From an uncultured Mucilaginibacter sp. (GTDB lineage Bacteria; Bacteroidota; Bacteroidia; Sphingobacteriales; Sphingobacteriaceae), in the NCBI RefSeq assembly GCF_946479965.1, contig NZ_CAMLHX010000005.1:57500-121499 (forward strand): a stretch of 64,000 bases of DNA. Direction: 5' to 3'. The translations under genes were made by a program, and so were the position numbers. The notes below the pieces were generated by a model, which did no database searches, was not told the origin of the DNA, and worked only from the letters and a program-made list of their open reading frames with translations. Every line of letters begins with the position of its first letter. Position 1 is the stretch's first letter. Shown here piece after piece: positions 33,829 to 41,410 of the stretch.

Positions 33829-34188
33829 ATGAAAAAGCTTTTTACATCATTCCTCCTCAGCGCATTTATATGCACCGCAACATTTTCCGCACGTTCTGTC
33901 AAAGGTAGTCCTGCCTCCATTCAGCAATCAGCATTAGCTATCTACGAAGGCAAATATCAAATGGCGGTTAAAGGCCAGCCGGCTTATATAGAGATCAAGC
34001 TGACAGGCGATCAACTAACGCTTACCTCGCTATGGGACAAACAAGAAAACAAGATCAAACGATTGTCCGGCGATAATTTCATGATGGAGGGGCACGATTG
34101 GTCCGTCAAATTTATCCGTGACTCAAAAGGTAAGGTGAGTGAGGTTGTAGTGATGGGTACCGATCATTGGAAAAAAATAAACGGATAG
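33829..34188 (+). CDS. small exported protein, DUF3471-like
   Basis: 119 residues with a signal peptide (about 1-22). The mature part (LAIYEGKYQM, AYIEIKLTGDQLTLTSLWD, WSVKFIRDSKGKVSEVVV) has the short beta-barrel pattern of DUF3471-like domains that often follow beta-lactamase-fold proteins; here it is alone. It lies 4 bp before the DoxX-like gene, so the two are likely co-transcribed. Function unknown. Confidence 0.65.
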   Translation: MKKLFTSFLLSAFICTATFSARSVKGSPASIQQSALAIYEGKYQMAVKGQPAYIEIKLTGDQLTLTSLWDKQENKIKRLSGDNFMMEGHDWSVKFIRDSKGKVSEVVVMGTDHWKKING

Positions 34189-34192
34189 GGAA

Positions 34193-34927
34193 ATGAAAGA
34201 TACGTCCCTGTTAAAAAAGGCTATTACCTGCGTAATGGCCGGATTGATAATTGCCGCGGTATTATTGGTGCTTGGCCATAGCGGTGCAATCTCATGGTTC
34301 CCTCCACCGGTGGTTTTCTCGCTCGTCGGTTTGAGCTTGTTTTTTTCGATAGTTTTCCCCTTTATATGGCAGTACAGGGAGAATAAGGGAGCCTGGAATT
34401 CTGCGAAGATCTACACATGGTTATACAACCTTATCCGTTACGCTATAGCGTTTAACATGATGACTTTTGCGTGGAAAAAGTTTCTTGGTCTGCAGTTCGC
34501 CACGCCGTCCTATACTTCAGAACTGCCATTGAACCAGCAAAGCGGCGAAATGCTTACGTGGTACTATTTTGGCTATTCGCACACGTTCTCACTTATTTTG
34601 GCTTGCCTTCAATTAGGCGGCGCTATTATGCTGCTGTTTAGAAGGACGCTTTTATTAGGCGCAGTTATTCTGTTTTCGCTGATGCTAAATATTATGCTGA
34701 TAAACATCTTTTATCACCTAAACTTAGGCGCTTTACTACAATCTATCCTTATTACAATGGGGATCTCGTTCATCCTGGTGCTGCATTACGAAAGGCTATT
34801 GGTGTTTTTTATTAAGCCGCAACCCGATTCGTTTTTGGCAACTGCGTATAGTTTTAAAACCAAAAATTTAATAAGATTCCTGGTAATTGCGCTGGCATTG
34901 TTGTTTACTTATTGTTTGACGCTTTAA
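34193..34927 (+). CDS. DoxX-like integral membrane protein
   Basis: 244 residues with about seven membrane helices. The block RYAIAFNMMTFAWKKFLGLQF, then MLTWYYFGYSHTFSL, QLGGAIMLLFRRTLLLGAVIL and MLINIFYHLN matches the larger DoxX-type proteins of Bacteroidota. The role of this branch is not established. It is translated right after the small exported protein gene (4 bp gap). Confidence 0.65.
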   Translation: MKDTSLLKKAITCVMAGLIIAAVLLVLGHSGAISWFPPPVVFSLVGLSLFFSIVFPFIWQYRENKGAWNSAKIYTWLYNLIRYAIAFNMMTFAWKKFLGLQFATPSYTSELPLNQQSGEMLTWYYFGYSHTFSLILACLQLGGAIMLLFRRTLLLGAVILFSLMLNIMLINIFYHLNLGALLQSILITMGISFILVLHYERLLVFFIKPQPDSFLATAYSFKTKNLIRFLVIALALLFTYCLTL

Positions 34928-34947
34928 TAAATTAGGTCTCTATACGC

Positions 34948-35175
34948 TGATCCAAGGGTGACCCAAAGTGTTGCTATTCTGTTGCTAAAGTGATCCAAAC
35001 TGATCCAAAAAAAAGGCCAATTTTGGCCTTTTTCAATAAGTTTATAATCAATTACTTATCATCATTTTACAGCTAATTTTACTGACGAATAAGTAGTTTC
35101 ACTTAAAATGGTTAAATACTTAGTATTCAATTAATTGCATTTTTGATTTTTCGGTAACGTATTTATTTTGGATCA
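34948..35175. repeat. element A: intergenic element bounded by TGATCCAAA repeats
   Basis: Copies of TGATCCAA(A) at 34948, 34991 and 35001 (and TGACCCAAA at 34959) face an inverted TTTTGGATCA at 35166-35175. Inside, 35065-35101 is a 37-bp segment matching 32 of 37 bases of 48007-48043 in element B. A hairpin AAAGGCCAA/TTGGCCTTT (35013-35033) lies between. There is no gene in 34928-35227. It may be a small mobile element or recombinase-binding region. Confidence 0.55.
35012..35035. terminator. terminator-like hairpin inside element A
   Basis: AAAAAGGCCAA and TTGGCCTTTTT pair with a 2-nt loop; flanking A and T runs would let it act on both strands, ending the DoxX-like operon on the plus strand. 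Confidence 0.55.
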
Positions 35176-35227
35176 CCTGCACTTTACCTTAATTATCGCT
35201 GATGAACTCTGCCTCGGTTGTTAGATG

Positions 35228-36481
35228 TTACTTACTAAACACGTCAATCATCACCTCATTGCCGCTCTTAATATCAACGATATAGTCGCCCTTATCAGCC
35301 GGGCGTTTGTGAGAAAAAACACGCTGCTTATAAATACTCGGCGACAGGTCGCGTTTGCGCAGGTATTCTGCCCATGCTTTTTTATCAGCATCGGTAAGGG
35401 TGTTGCGGCCTTGTTTATCCATCATGGCTATCATAAAAGGCTCGCGCGAGTTGCTGGTCCAGCGGGTAGCATCCTGTCTTACCTCCACCTTATACCGGCC
35501 CTCGACGGGGCCCTGGTTTTTAGGCACCAAAAATCTGCCCAATTCGCCGGTACCCGTATTCCTGATAAAGACGATAGCCGGTGGGGCTTCTTTATCATCC
35601 AAGGGGGTTAGTATCACCATGCCGTCCAACAAGGGCGCGCCATCTAACTTTACAACACCCGCTAAACTAACCTGCGGCTTAGCGGTAAGGTAGCCGCCTG
35701 CTGTCATCCAGTTATGCAACAGGTTGGTCCACTCGCCTAATATGGGGTCGCCTATGGCGAAGCCGGTACCATGTATGCCGTTTCTAAAAAAATGCGCCTC
35801 TATCGGCACGTTTGCTCTATACAAACGGGTGTACATATCCAGCATACCCCCCTGGCTGCCCCTGTCTTCCACTGTGCCGTACATAAATGTTGGCGGCATA
35901 GCGGCTAAAGCAGCGGCATCTGTATTATCCGCAATGCGGGTAGAGCCATAAGCAAGGATCAAAAAGTTGGGTTTTGAGGGTAAAGCGCTCAATGCATCTG
36001 TCGCCTCCATCTTTAAAGGGTTCAGCGACATGTCAGCTATCATGGTTGCCCCGGCAGAAAAACCAACCGCACCTACACGGTCTGCAGATATTTTATAATC
36101 TGCGGTATGCGCCCGTATGTATTGCATAGCGCGCTGTCCGTCGGCCACCCAATCATTACGGGCATACAGCGGCCTTAACCTGTAACGCAGCAAAAACGCG
36201 GTGATGCCGTGCTCCTTTAGCCATTGTGCAACCAACGTGCCTTCATGGTCAATAGCGCGGATGGTAAATCCACCACCCGGCACCACTAACACGGCAGCGC
36301 CATTACGCTTTGTTGCATCGGGGATAAAGGGAATAATTGCGGGTTTGTCCTCATCGCTTGTTCCTGTTGCGCCCGGTGCGCCGGCGGGCCATAAAAGTAT
36401 AGGGTCGGCCAGTTTTTGTGCCACGGCGTTAAAAGACAGTGCTGTAAAAACAACAGCGAGCAATAGTCTATGAAATTTCAT
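35228..36481 (-). CDS. exported alpha/beta hydrolase (BD-FAE/pectin-acetylesterase type) with C-terminal extension
   Basis: 417 residues with a signal peptide (ending FNAVAQ). The hydrolase domain (about 20-270) shows the oxyanion segment VVPGGGF, nucleophile elbow VGFSAGA and the His-bearing FFRNGIHGTGF; it fits the BD-FAE/endo-1,4-xylanase-like esterase group active on acetylated plant polysaccharides. The last 140 residues are a separate domain: a transthyretin-like beta part (VVKLDGAPLLDGMVILTP, EGRYKVEVRQD) and a tail rich in basic residues. It is convergent with the DoxX-like operon. Confidence 0.8.
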   Translation of the reverse strand: MKFHRLLLAVVFTALSFNAVAQKLADPILLWPAGAPGATGTSDEDKPAIIPFIPDATKRNGAAVLVVPGGGFTIRAIDHEGTLVAQWLKEHGITAFLLRYRLRPLYARNDWVADGQRAMQYIRAHTADYKISADRVGAVGFSAGATMIADMSLNPLKMEATDALSALPSKPNFLILAYGSTRIADNTDAAALAAMPPTFMYGTVEDRGSQGGMLDMYTRLYRANVPIEAHFFRNGIHGTGFAIGDPILGEWTNLLHNWMTAGGYLTAKPQVSLAGVVKLDGAPLLDGMVILTPLDDKEAPPAIVFIRNTGTGELGRFLVPKNQGPVEGRYKVEVRQDATRWTSNSREPFMIAMMDKQGRNTLTDADKKAWAEYLRKRDLSPSIYKQRVFSHKRPADKGDYIVDIKSGNEVMIDVFSK

Positions 36482-36718
36482 TTAAATTAGGTTTATAAAT
36501 AAAGTTAGCTAAATCTGCCAGATTTTAGCAAATACTAAGGCCCACAGGCTTATTACAAATTAATTAGTGGCATTGGGGCGCATTGCCATCCACTCAAACA
36601 CCATACAGATAAACACAATGTTTCCCTAATGTTATCAATGTGTTAAATCGGCTTTTTCGCAATTATTCTGACCAGATTATGATTTATTTTACCCGCTTAA
36701 TTGCCTTTAAAAGACCAA

Positions 36719-37384
36719 ATGATCATTGTAATTGTCGCGGTTGTTTCATTAGTGTTAATGCTGTTGTTATTCAACTCGGTTATACCCAAAGATATTCCTG
36801 TAGTATTTTGGGCCAAGGTTGAGCTTTTTTGGGTGCTGATATCATTTATGGGGGTAATATACGGCACTATTGAAGTATTGGGTATAGACAAGAAAGGCGA
36901 GTACGAAGAACGGCATGATGCCGCCCGTATGGAATTTCAGGAAGCGCAGATACTACTTGGCGAGCACGCGCCTATGTTCAATTTAGCAAAATCGTCAGAA
37001 GGAGAACGTGTTGGCTTAGCCTGGTTCCACCGGGTAGCCGACCTTATGGACGAGGGCTATGAGTCGCCGCGTTGGGAAAGTTTTGTAAACTATACCGAAG
37101 GCTTTGTTTTTAAAAGCAAGCAATTTCCGGTTAAGCCAAGAGTAGAGGCACTTAGATACGCCTGGCCTGCAAACCCTGATTTTAAGAGCGATGACATTGC
37201 CTTTAAGGAAAATATAAAACTTTTTGCTGATCGCCTGGAAAGTATTGAGCGTGAAAAGGAGCGGCTAAAAAAAGAAGCGCCGGATAATACGCCCCATACT
37301 TTGCCGCGTTACCTAATTGCTTTGGTGTTTTTAGTTGGATTATCGCTTAAAATATTAAAAATACGGCATGAGGCTTACCGGTAA
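36719..37384 (+). CDS. small membrane protein of unknown function
   Basis: 221 residues from ATG 36719; an in-frame TTG at 36701 would add six residues and cannot be excluded. Two N-terminal membrane helices (MIIVIVAVVSLVLMLLLF; VELFWVLISFMGVIYGTI) are followed by a helical cytoplasmic part with Trp and acidic residues (EFQEAQILLGEHAPMFNLAK) and a weak third helix near the C-terminus. No family is recognised. It precedes two sensor kinase genes in the same direction, separated by 167 bp. Confidence 0.6.
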   Translation: MIIVIVAVVSLVLMLLLFNSVIPKDIPVVFWAKVELFWVLISFMGVIYGTIEVLGIDKKGEYEERHDAARMEFQEAQILLGEHAPMFNLAKSSEGERVGLAWFHRVADLMDEGYESPRWESFVNYTEGFVFKSKQFPVKPRVEALRYAWPANPDFKSDDIAFKENIKLFADRLESIEREKERLKKEAPDNTPHTLPRYLIALVFLVGLSLKILKIRHEAYR

Positions 37385-37551
37385 TTTAGTTTGCAGTTTG
37401 CTAAAACGTATAGTTTCATAAATTATACAAACTTTTAATTAATTGTCAGTTCTTTTCAGTTAATTTATTAACTTGCGATACCCTTCGGCTGTGTGTAACT
37501 AAAGCAGGGCCAAAATCGTAATAAGCTTATAAACAGTTTTTTAAATCCGTT

Positions 37552-39114
37552 ATGAACGAAGTGAATACTTCCATACTCATCATAGATGATGAGGAAATGG
37601 TTCGGGACAATATTGCCGATATATTAATGCCGCAATCCTCATTTGAGGACTACGACAATATGAATGATGCAATGGACGTGTTGTTTGATGCGCCGAAGCC
37701 GTTATTGTCTACCCGGGCATCAAACAGGCCTATTTTTACCGTTGAAAAGGCAGCCAACGGCATGGAAGGTATTAAATGTGTTAAGCAGGCAGTTGCAGAG
37801 CAGCGGCCTTTTGCCGTGATATTTCTGGACATGCGTATGCCGGGCATAAGCGGACTTGAAACCGCGATAGAGATAAGGAAGCATGATATGAAGGTGGAGA
37901 TCATCTTTATTACAGCTTATAGCGACCGCTCTATTGATGAGATAGTTGAGCAGGCCGGACAAAACGTAGGCTACCATTGCAAACCCTATGCCCCCGAAGA
38001 GATCATACAGATTGCAACCAAAGCGGTAACAGATTATAACAAGCTCCGCAACCTGGAAAAATTGATAGAATCTATTTCTACTATCGGTCTTAATAAGAAT
38101 CAACTTAACTCGCTGTTAAAAAATATTCTTGACCAGCTTGCCGGTTTTGTTGATACCGACCTGGCATTGATTGGCAAACTGCATAACGATTTCAGTTATG
38201 AAAAGATTCTTTCAATAGGAGCACTCGACAATGAAATTAATACCGATGAATTGGTATCAAGAGTAAAGAACTTAAACATAAAGGAAGATGAGGTTGTACA
38301 AATAGACGAGTTGTTTTTAGCAAGGATGGACAACTATACTGTGTTTGCCATTCTGAAGAAACAGGAAAAGCTTAAGATCGAAAAAATGTATCTGCTGAAG
38401 CTTTTTATTCAAAACGCCGCGCAAGCCATACGCAACGCCGAATTAAATGAAAAGCTCCTACAAAATGAAAAGCTTTCTGCTGTAGGGCAGGTGATAGGCA
38501 TGGTAATGCACGATCTGCGGTCGCCTATAAAAAGCATTAAACTGCTTACTGATCTGATTCGCCGCGATGGAATAGAAAGCCAGTGGATAGGTTTGATAGA
38601 CCAATGTGCCGAGCAAGCATCAGAAATATTTGATGACTTTTTAGATTTCATTAGAAACGAACCGGTAAAAAAGTCGGCTATTCCGTTAAGTAAGATCGTA
38701 AATGATGCAGTGGTAATGAACGAAGGCCGCCCCGGTATAAACGAGATAAGTATACAGGTTGATGTTGCCGATGGCCTTATGGTACAAGGCGATGAAAGTA
38801 AATTACGCCGCGTGTTTAGTAACTTGACTGCTAACGCGATTGATGTATTGCATGATCAAAAAGTTGCGGGCGCATGGATAAAGCTGAGTGCCCAGGTTAT
38901 TGGCAAGGAGATAGTTATAACGGTGCAGGATAACGGCCCGGGTATCCCTTCAGAAATTCAGCGGACGCTTTTTGAACCATTTGTTACAAAGCAGAAGAAT
39001 CAGGGCACAGGTTTGGGCCTGGCTATAGTTAAACAATACGTAGTTGCACATGGCGGCAGTATTGAGGTTAAGAATGATCCGGGAGCGTTATTTACCCTAA
39101 CCCTGCCTTTGTAA
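37552..39114 (+). CDS. response regulator-histidine kinase fusion
   Basis: 520 residues. The N-terminal receiver has SILIIDDEEMVRDNI, phosphoacceptor Asp93 in FLDMRMPG, and a Lys in YHCKPYAPEE; an insertion of about 35 residues after the first helix moves the Asp from the usual ~55 to 93. A GAF-like region follows (about 175-290), then a short coil, the H-box VMHDLRSP with His320, and a HATPase domain with GDESKLRRVFSNLTANAID, DNGPGIP and GTGLGLAI. There is no membrane helix. It sits 33 bp before a PAS kinase gene; the output partner is not in the window. Confidence 0.88.
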   Translation: MNEVNTSILIIDDEEMVRDNIADILMPQSSFEDYDNMNDAMDVLFDAPKPLLSTRASNRPIFTVEKAANGMEGIKCVKQAVAEQRPFAVIFLDMRMPGISGLETAIEIRKHDMKVEIIFITAYSDRSIDEIVEQAGQNVGYHCKPYAPEEIIQIATKAVTDYNKLRNLEKLIESISTIGLNKNQLNSLLKNILDQLAGFVDTDLALIGKLHNDFSYEKILSIGALDNEINTDELVSRVKNLNIKEDEVVQIDELFLARMDNYTVFAILKKQEKLKIEKMYLLKLFIQNAAQAIRNAELNEKLLQNEKLSAVGQVIGMVMHDLRSPIKSIKLLTDLIRRDGIESQWIGLIDQCAEQASEIFDDFLDFIRNEPVKKSAIPLSKIVNDAVVMNEGRPGINEISIQVDVADGLMVQGDESKLRRVFSNLTANAIDVLHDQKVAGAWIKLSAQVIGKEIVITVQDNGPGIPSEIQRTLFEPFVTKQKNQGTGLGLAIVKQYVVAHGGSIEVKNDPGALFTLTLPL

Positions 39115-39147
39115 GCGGCATGGCCGCCAGAATTTCAACAACCGGAT

Positions 39148-40464
39148 ATGAAACAAGAAATAAATGCAAGCCAGGTAGAAAGCGCGCTGTTGCGCACCCT
39201 GATAGATAGTTTGCCCGATGTTATTTACGTAAAAGATGACCGGGGGCGGAAGATAATTGCCAACCACGCCGATGTTGCATCGTTGGGATTAGTAAACGAA
39301 GAGGATGTAATAGGCAAAACCGACCTTGAACTGTTAGAGGGTAGTATAGGCGAACGGTGTTACCAGGATGATATGGATATCATTAACACCGGCCAGGCTA
39401 TTGTTAATAAAGAGGAGTTTTTTTTTGATGCCGAAGGCAGGCAGCAATGGCTGCTAACTACAAAAATGCCCGTGCAGGATGCAAACGGCAAAACAAGCCA
39501 TATATTAGGAATAGGACATAATATTACCCGCCGGAAGGAATACGAGGACTCGCTAGAGAAACTTAACGGGGAACTTAGCAGCCAGGCAGAGGAGCTAAAG
39601 TATCTCAATGAACAGCTTACGCTACAAAAGGAGCAGGAAACAGAAAAGGCAATTGCACAGGGCAAATTTGAGATCGCATCAGAAATACTGCATGATATAG
39701 GCAACGCGCTTGTAGGCTTTGGGGCCTACCTTAACCGTATTAACCGGATATTAGAAAAAGGCAATCTTAAAGCCATAACCAATCTGTCGCTTTTTATTAA
39801 CGCGCAGCAAAGCGTGCTTGCAAACGCTTTAGGTGCAGACAAGGCCAACGCTTTACTTGCCCTTACCGAAGGGATAGCCAAAACACAAACAGAAGGGAAT
39901 GCCGAGCTGTCAACCTCGGTAAACGAGCTGCTTAATATTACCGGTCACATTCAGGAAATATTGAATATTCAGCGGCAATTTGTGGCAGGCCGTGAAGGTA
40001 CGCATCAACGTAAGCCTGTAAATCTGGTCAATATAATCAGCGATTGCCGGGCCATGTTACTGGCATCATTAGAAAAGAAACGCATAAGGCTGCACGCTAA
40101 TATTGCGCCCGGCACCTTCATTATAAAAGGCGATCACACCAAATTGATGCAGGTTATATTGAACGTGTTGAAAAACAGTGTGGAGGCCATTGATATGGAA
40201 ACTGAAGAAAGGGACATTACCATATCGCTGCTGGCTACCTCTGCCTTAATTGAGTTAAAAGTTAAAGACAACGGCAAGGGGTTTTCAGCCGAAACGGGGG
40301 CGCATCTTTTTGAACGGGGCTTTACCACCAAAAGCAACGGCACCGGACTTGGCTTGTATAGTTGTCGCTCTATTATTGAAAGCCATGCCGGTGAGTTTGA
40401 TATAAAAAGCGATGGTATAGATAAAGGTGCCGAGGTTACAATTGCCTTTAAGTTGGAGGAATAG
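39148..40464 (+). CDS. PAS-domain sensor histidine kinase
   Basis: 438 residues. A PAS domain covers about 10-130 (LIDSLPDVIYVKDDRGR, PAC-like ILGIGHNITRRKEYE), followed by a coiled coil (about 135-175) and an atypical H-box, SEILHDIGNALVG with His182. The HATPase carries LMQVILNVLKNSVEAID, DNGKGFS and GTGLGLYS. No membrane helix is seen, so it is cytosolic. It is probably co-transcribed with the receiver-kinase fusion 33 bp upstream, which may be its phosphorelay partner (inference). Confidence 0.88.
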   Translation: MKQEINASQVESALLRTLIDSLPDVIYVKDDRGRKIIANHADVASLGLVNEEDVIGKTDLELLEGSIGERCYQDDMDIINTGQAIVNKEEFFFDAEGRQQWLLTTKMPVQDANGKTSHILGIGHNITRRKEYEDSLEKLNGELSSQAEELKYLNEQLTLQKEQETEKAIAQGKFEIASEILHDIGNALVGFGAYLNRINRILEKGNLKAITNLSLFINAQQSVLANALGADKANALLALTEGIAKTQTEGNAELSTSVNELLNITGHIQEILNIQRQFVAGREGTHQRKPVNLVNIISDCRAMLLASLEKKRIRLHANIAPGTFIIKGDHTKLMQVILNVLKNSVEAIDMETEERDITISLLATSALIELKVKDNGKGFSAETGAHLFERGFTTKSNGTGLGLYSCRSIIESHAGEFDIKSDGIDKGAEVTIAFKLEE

Positions 40465-40480
40465 AAAGGTAACAAGTATT

Positions 40481-41011
40481 CTACTCTAACTTGCCTTGCA
40501 AAAGGCCGTTTAAGTTTCCCTGCGACTCTCCCCTAATCATAATTACCGGTGGCTTTGTCGCTATTTTTAGCAGCAGTACATTAGGCAGCGCCGTTTTAAA
40601 ATAAGGAGCCTCATCTGAGCGTGCTACCTTAACGCTGTATATGGCAAGTGCCGGAATGCGTACATTGGCGGTATCAGTTAAAAGCGCGCCATCAAGCAGA
40701 AAGATTATTGGTTTTGATTGTTCCCTTGCGCCTAAGTTGGCCTTTACGATATCTTTTAAAGACAGAAGCGGGCTTTTAAGCAGGTTTTGTGTTTTCTGCT
40801 TATCCTTTGAGGTTACATAAATAACACCATTAGGGAACTCCGCCCGCCTTTGTACATCAATATTTACTATGTCAGCAGGTGGCAGATAGTTAACGTAATT
40901 GATATTTACCAATACCGAATCTATAATAACAGCCGGCATAGCCGTGGGGTGAGTTTGCGCAAAACTGCGGGCAGATGTCACTGCTAATAATAGGATGAGC
41001 AACTTTTTCAT
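40481..41011 (-). CDS. small exported protein of unknown function
   Basis: 176 residues from ATG 41011, chosen since it starts a signal peptide (MKKLLILLLAVTSARSFAQ); the longer reading lacks one. The mature region (ADIVNIDVQRRAEFPNGVIYV, IIFLLDGALL, PALAIYSVKVARS) resembles the TonB-plug-like repeats seen in some Bacteroidota proteins, but this is weak. It is convergent with the kinase pair. No function can be given. Confidence 0.6.
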   Translation of the reverse strand: MKKLLILLLAVTSARSFAQTHPTAMPAVIIDSVLVNINYVNYLPPADIVNIDVQRRAEFPNGVIYVTSKDKQKTQNLLKSPLLSLKDIVKANLGAREQSKPIIFLLDGALLTDTANVRIPALAIYSVKVARSDEAPYFKTALPNVLLLKIATKPPVIMIRGESQGNLNGLLQGKLE

Positions 41012-41410
41012 AGGATGGTATAAAGTATGCAAAATACATATAAAGTTAGGCACATGCAATCGTTTGTCAAAGCGAACGGCTGGATAACCGCCGTTCTGTC
41101 ATAAATCCTGACGTATTGCCTTGTTATTACACTTTAGGGAAATATTGCTACAATTAGGTTAAACTTTGTTGGCTAATATGTATCAAACAGGTAGTTACAT
41201 TGGCTAAATGTAAAAATTGAACCACGTTTAGCTTTTTTAACACAATATTTCTTGCATAAACTTTAACTTTTAATAGATTGCACATCATAATAGTGTCTGT
41301 TTATTGTTGAGCTGAAAAGTTGGCAATAATATTGTTGATAAGTTGGAAACAAGCGTCATAACATCTAAAAACATTTTGGTATATTAGGGCGTGTTAACAT
41401 AGGAGTATAT
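41012..41410. other. 399-bp intergenic region upstream of clpC
   Basis: No ORF with coding character is present. The region holds an inverted repeat GAACGGC-N9-GCCGTTC at 41074-41096 and a good Shine-Dalgarno-like AGGAG at 41401-41405, six bases before the clpC start, which is unusual for this phylum. No full TAnnTTTG promoter was found. Confidence 0.5.

Noticed and set aside
34948..35175. tRNA or attachment-site core next to a prophage
   Set aside because: No tRNA fold, integrase or phage gene is present in the window; only the repeat layout is suggestive, so it is kept as an unknown element.
41074..41096. Inverted repeat upstream of clpC as a HrcA/CIRCE or CtsR site
   Set aside because: The sequence GAACGGC-N9-GCCGTTC has CIRCE-like 9-bp spacing but not the TTAGCACTC half-site, nor a CtsR heptad repeat; no regulator can be named.
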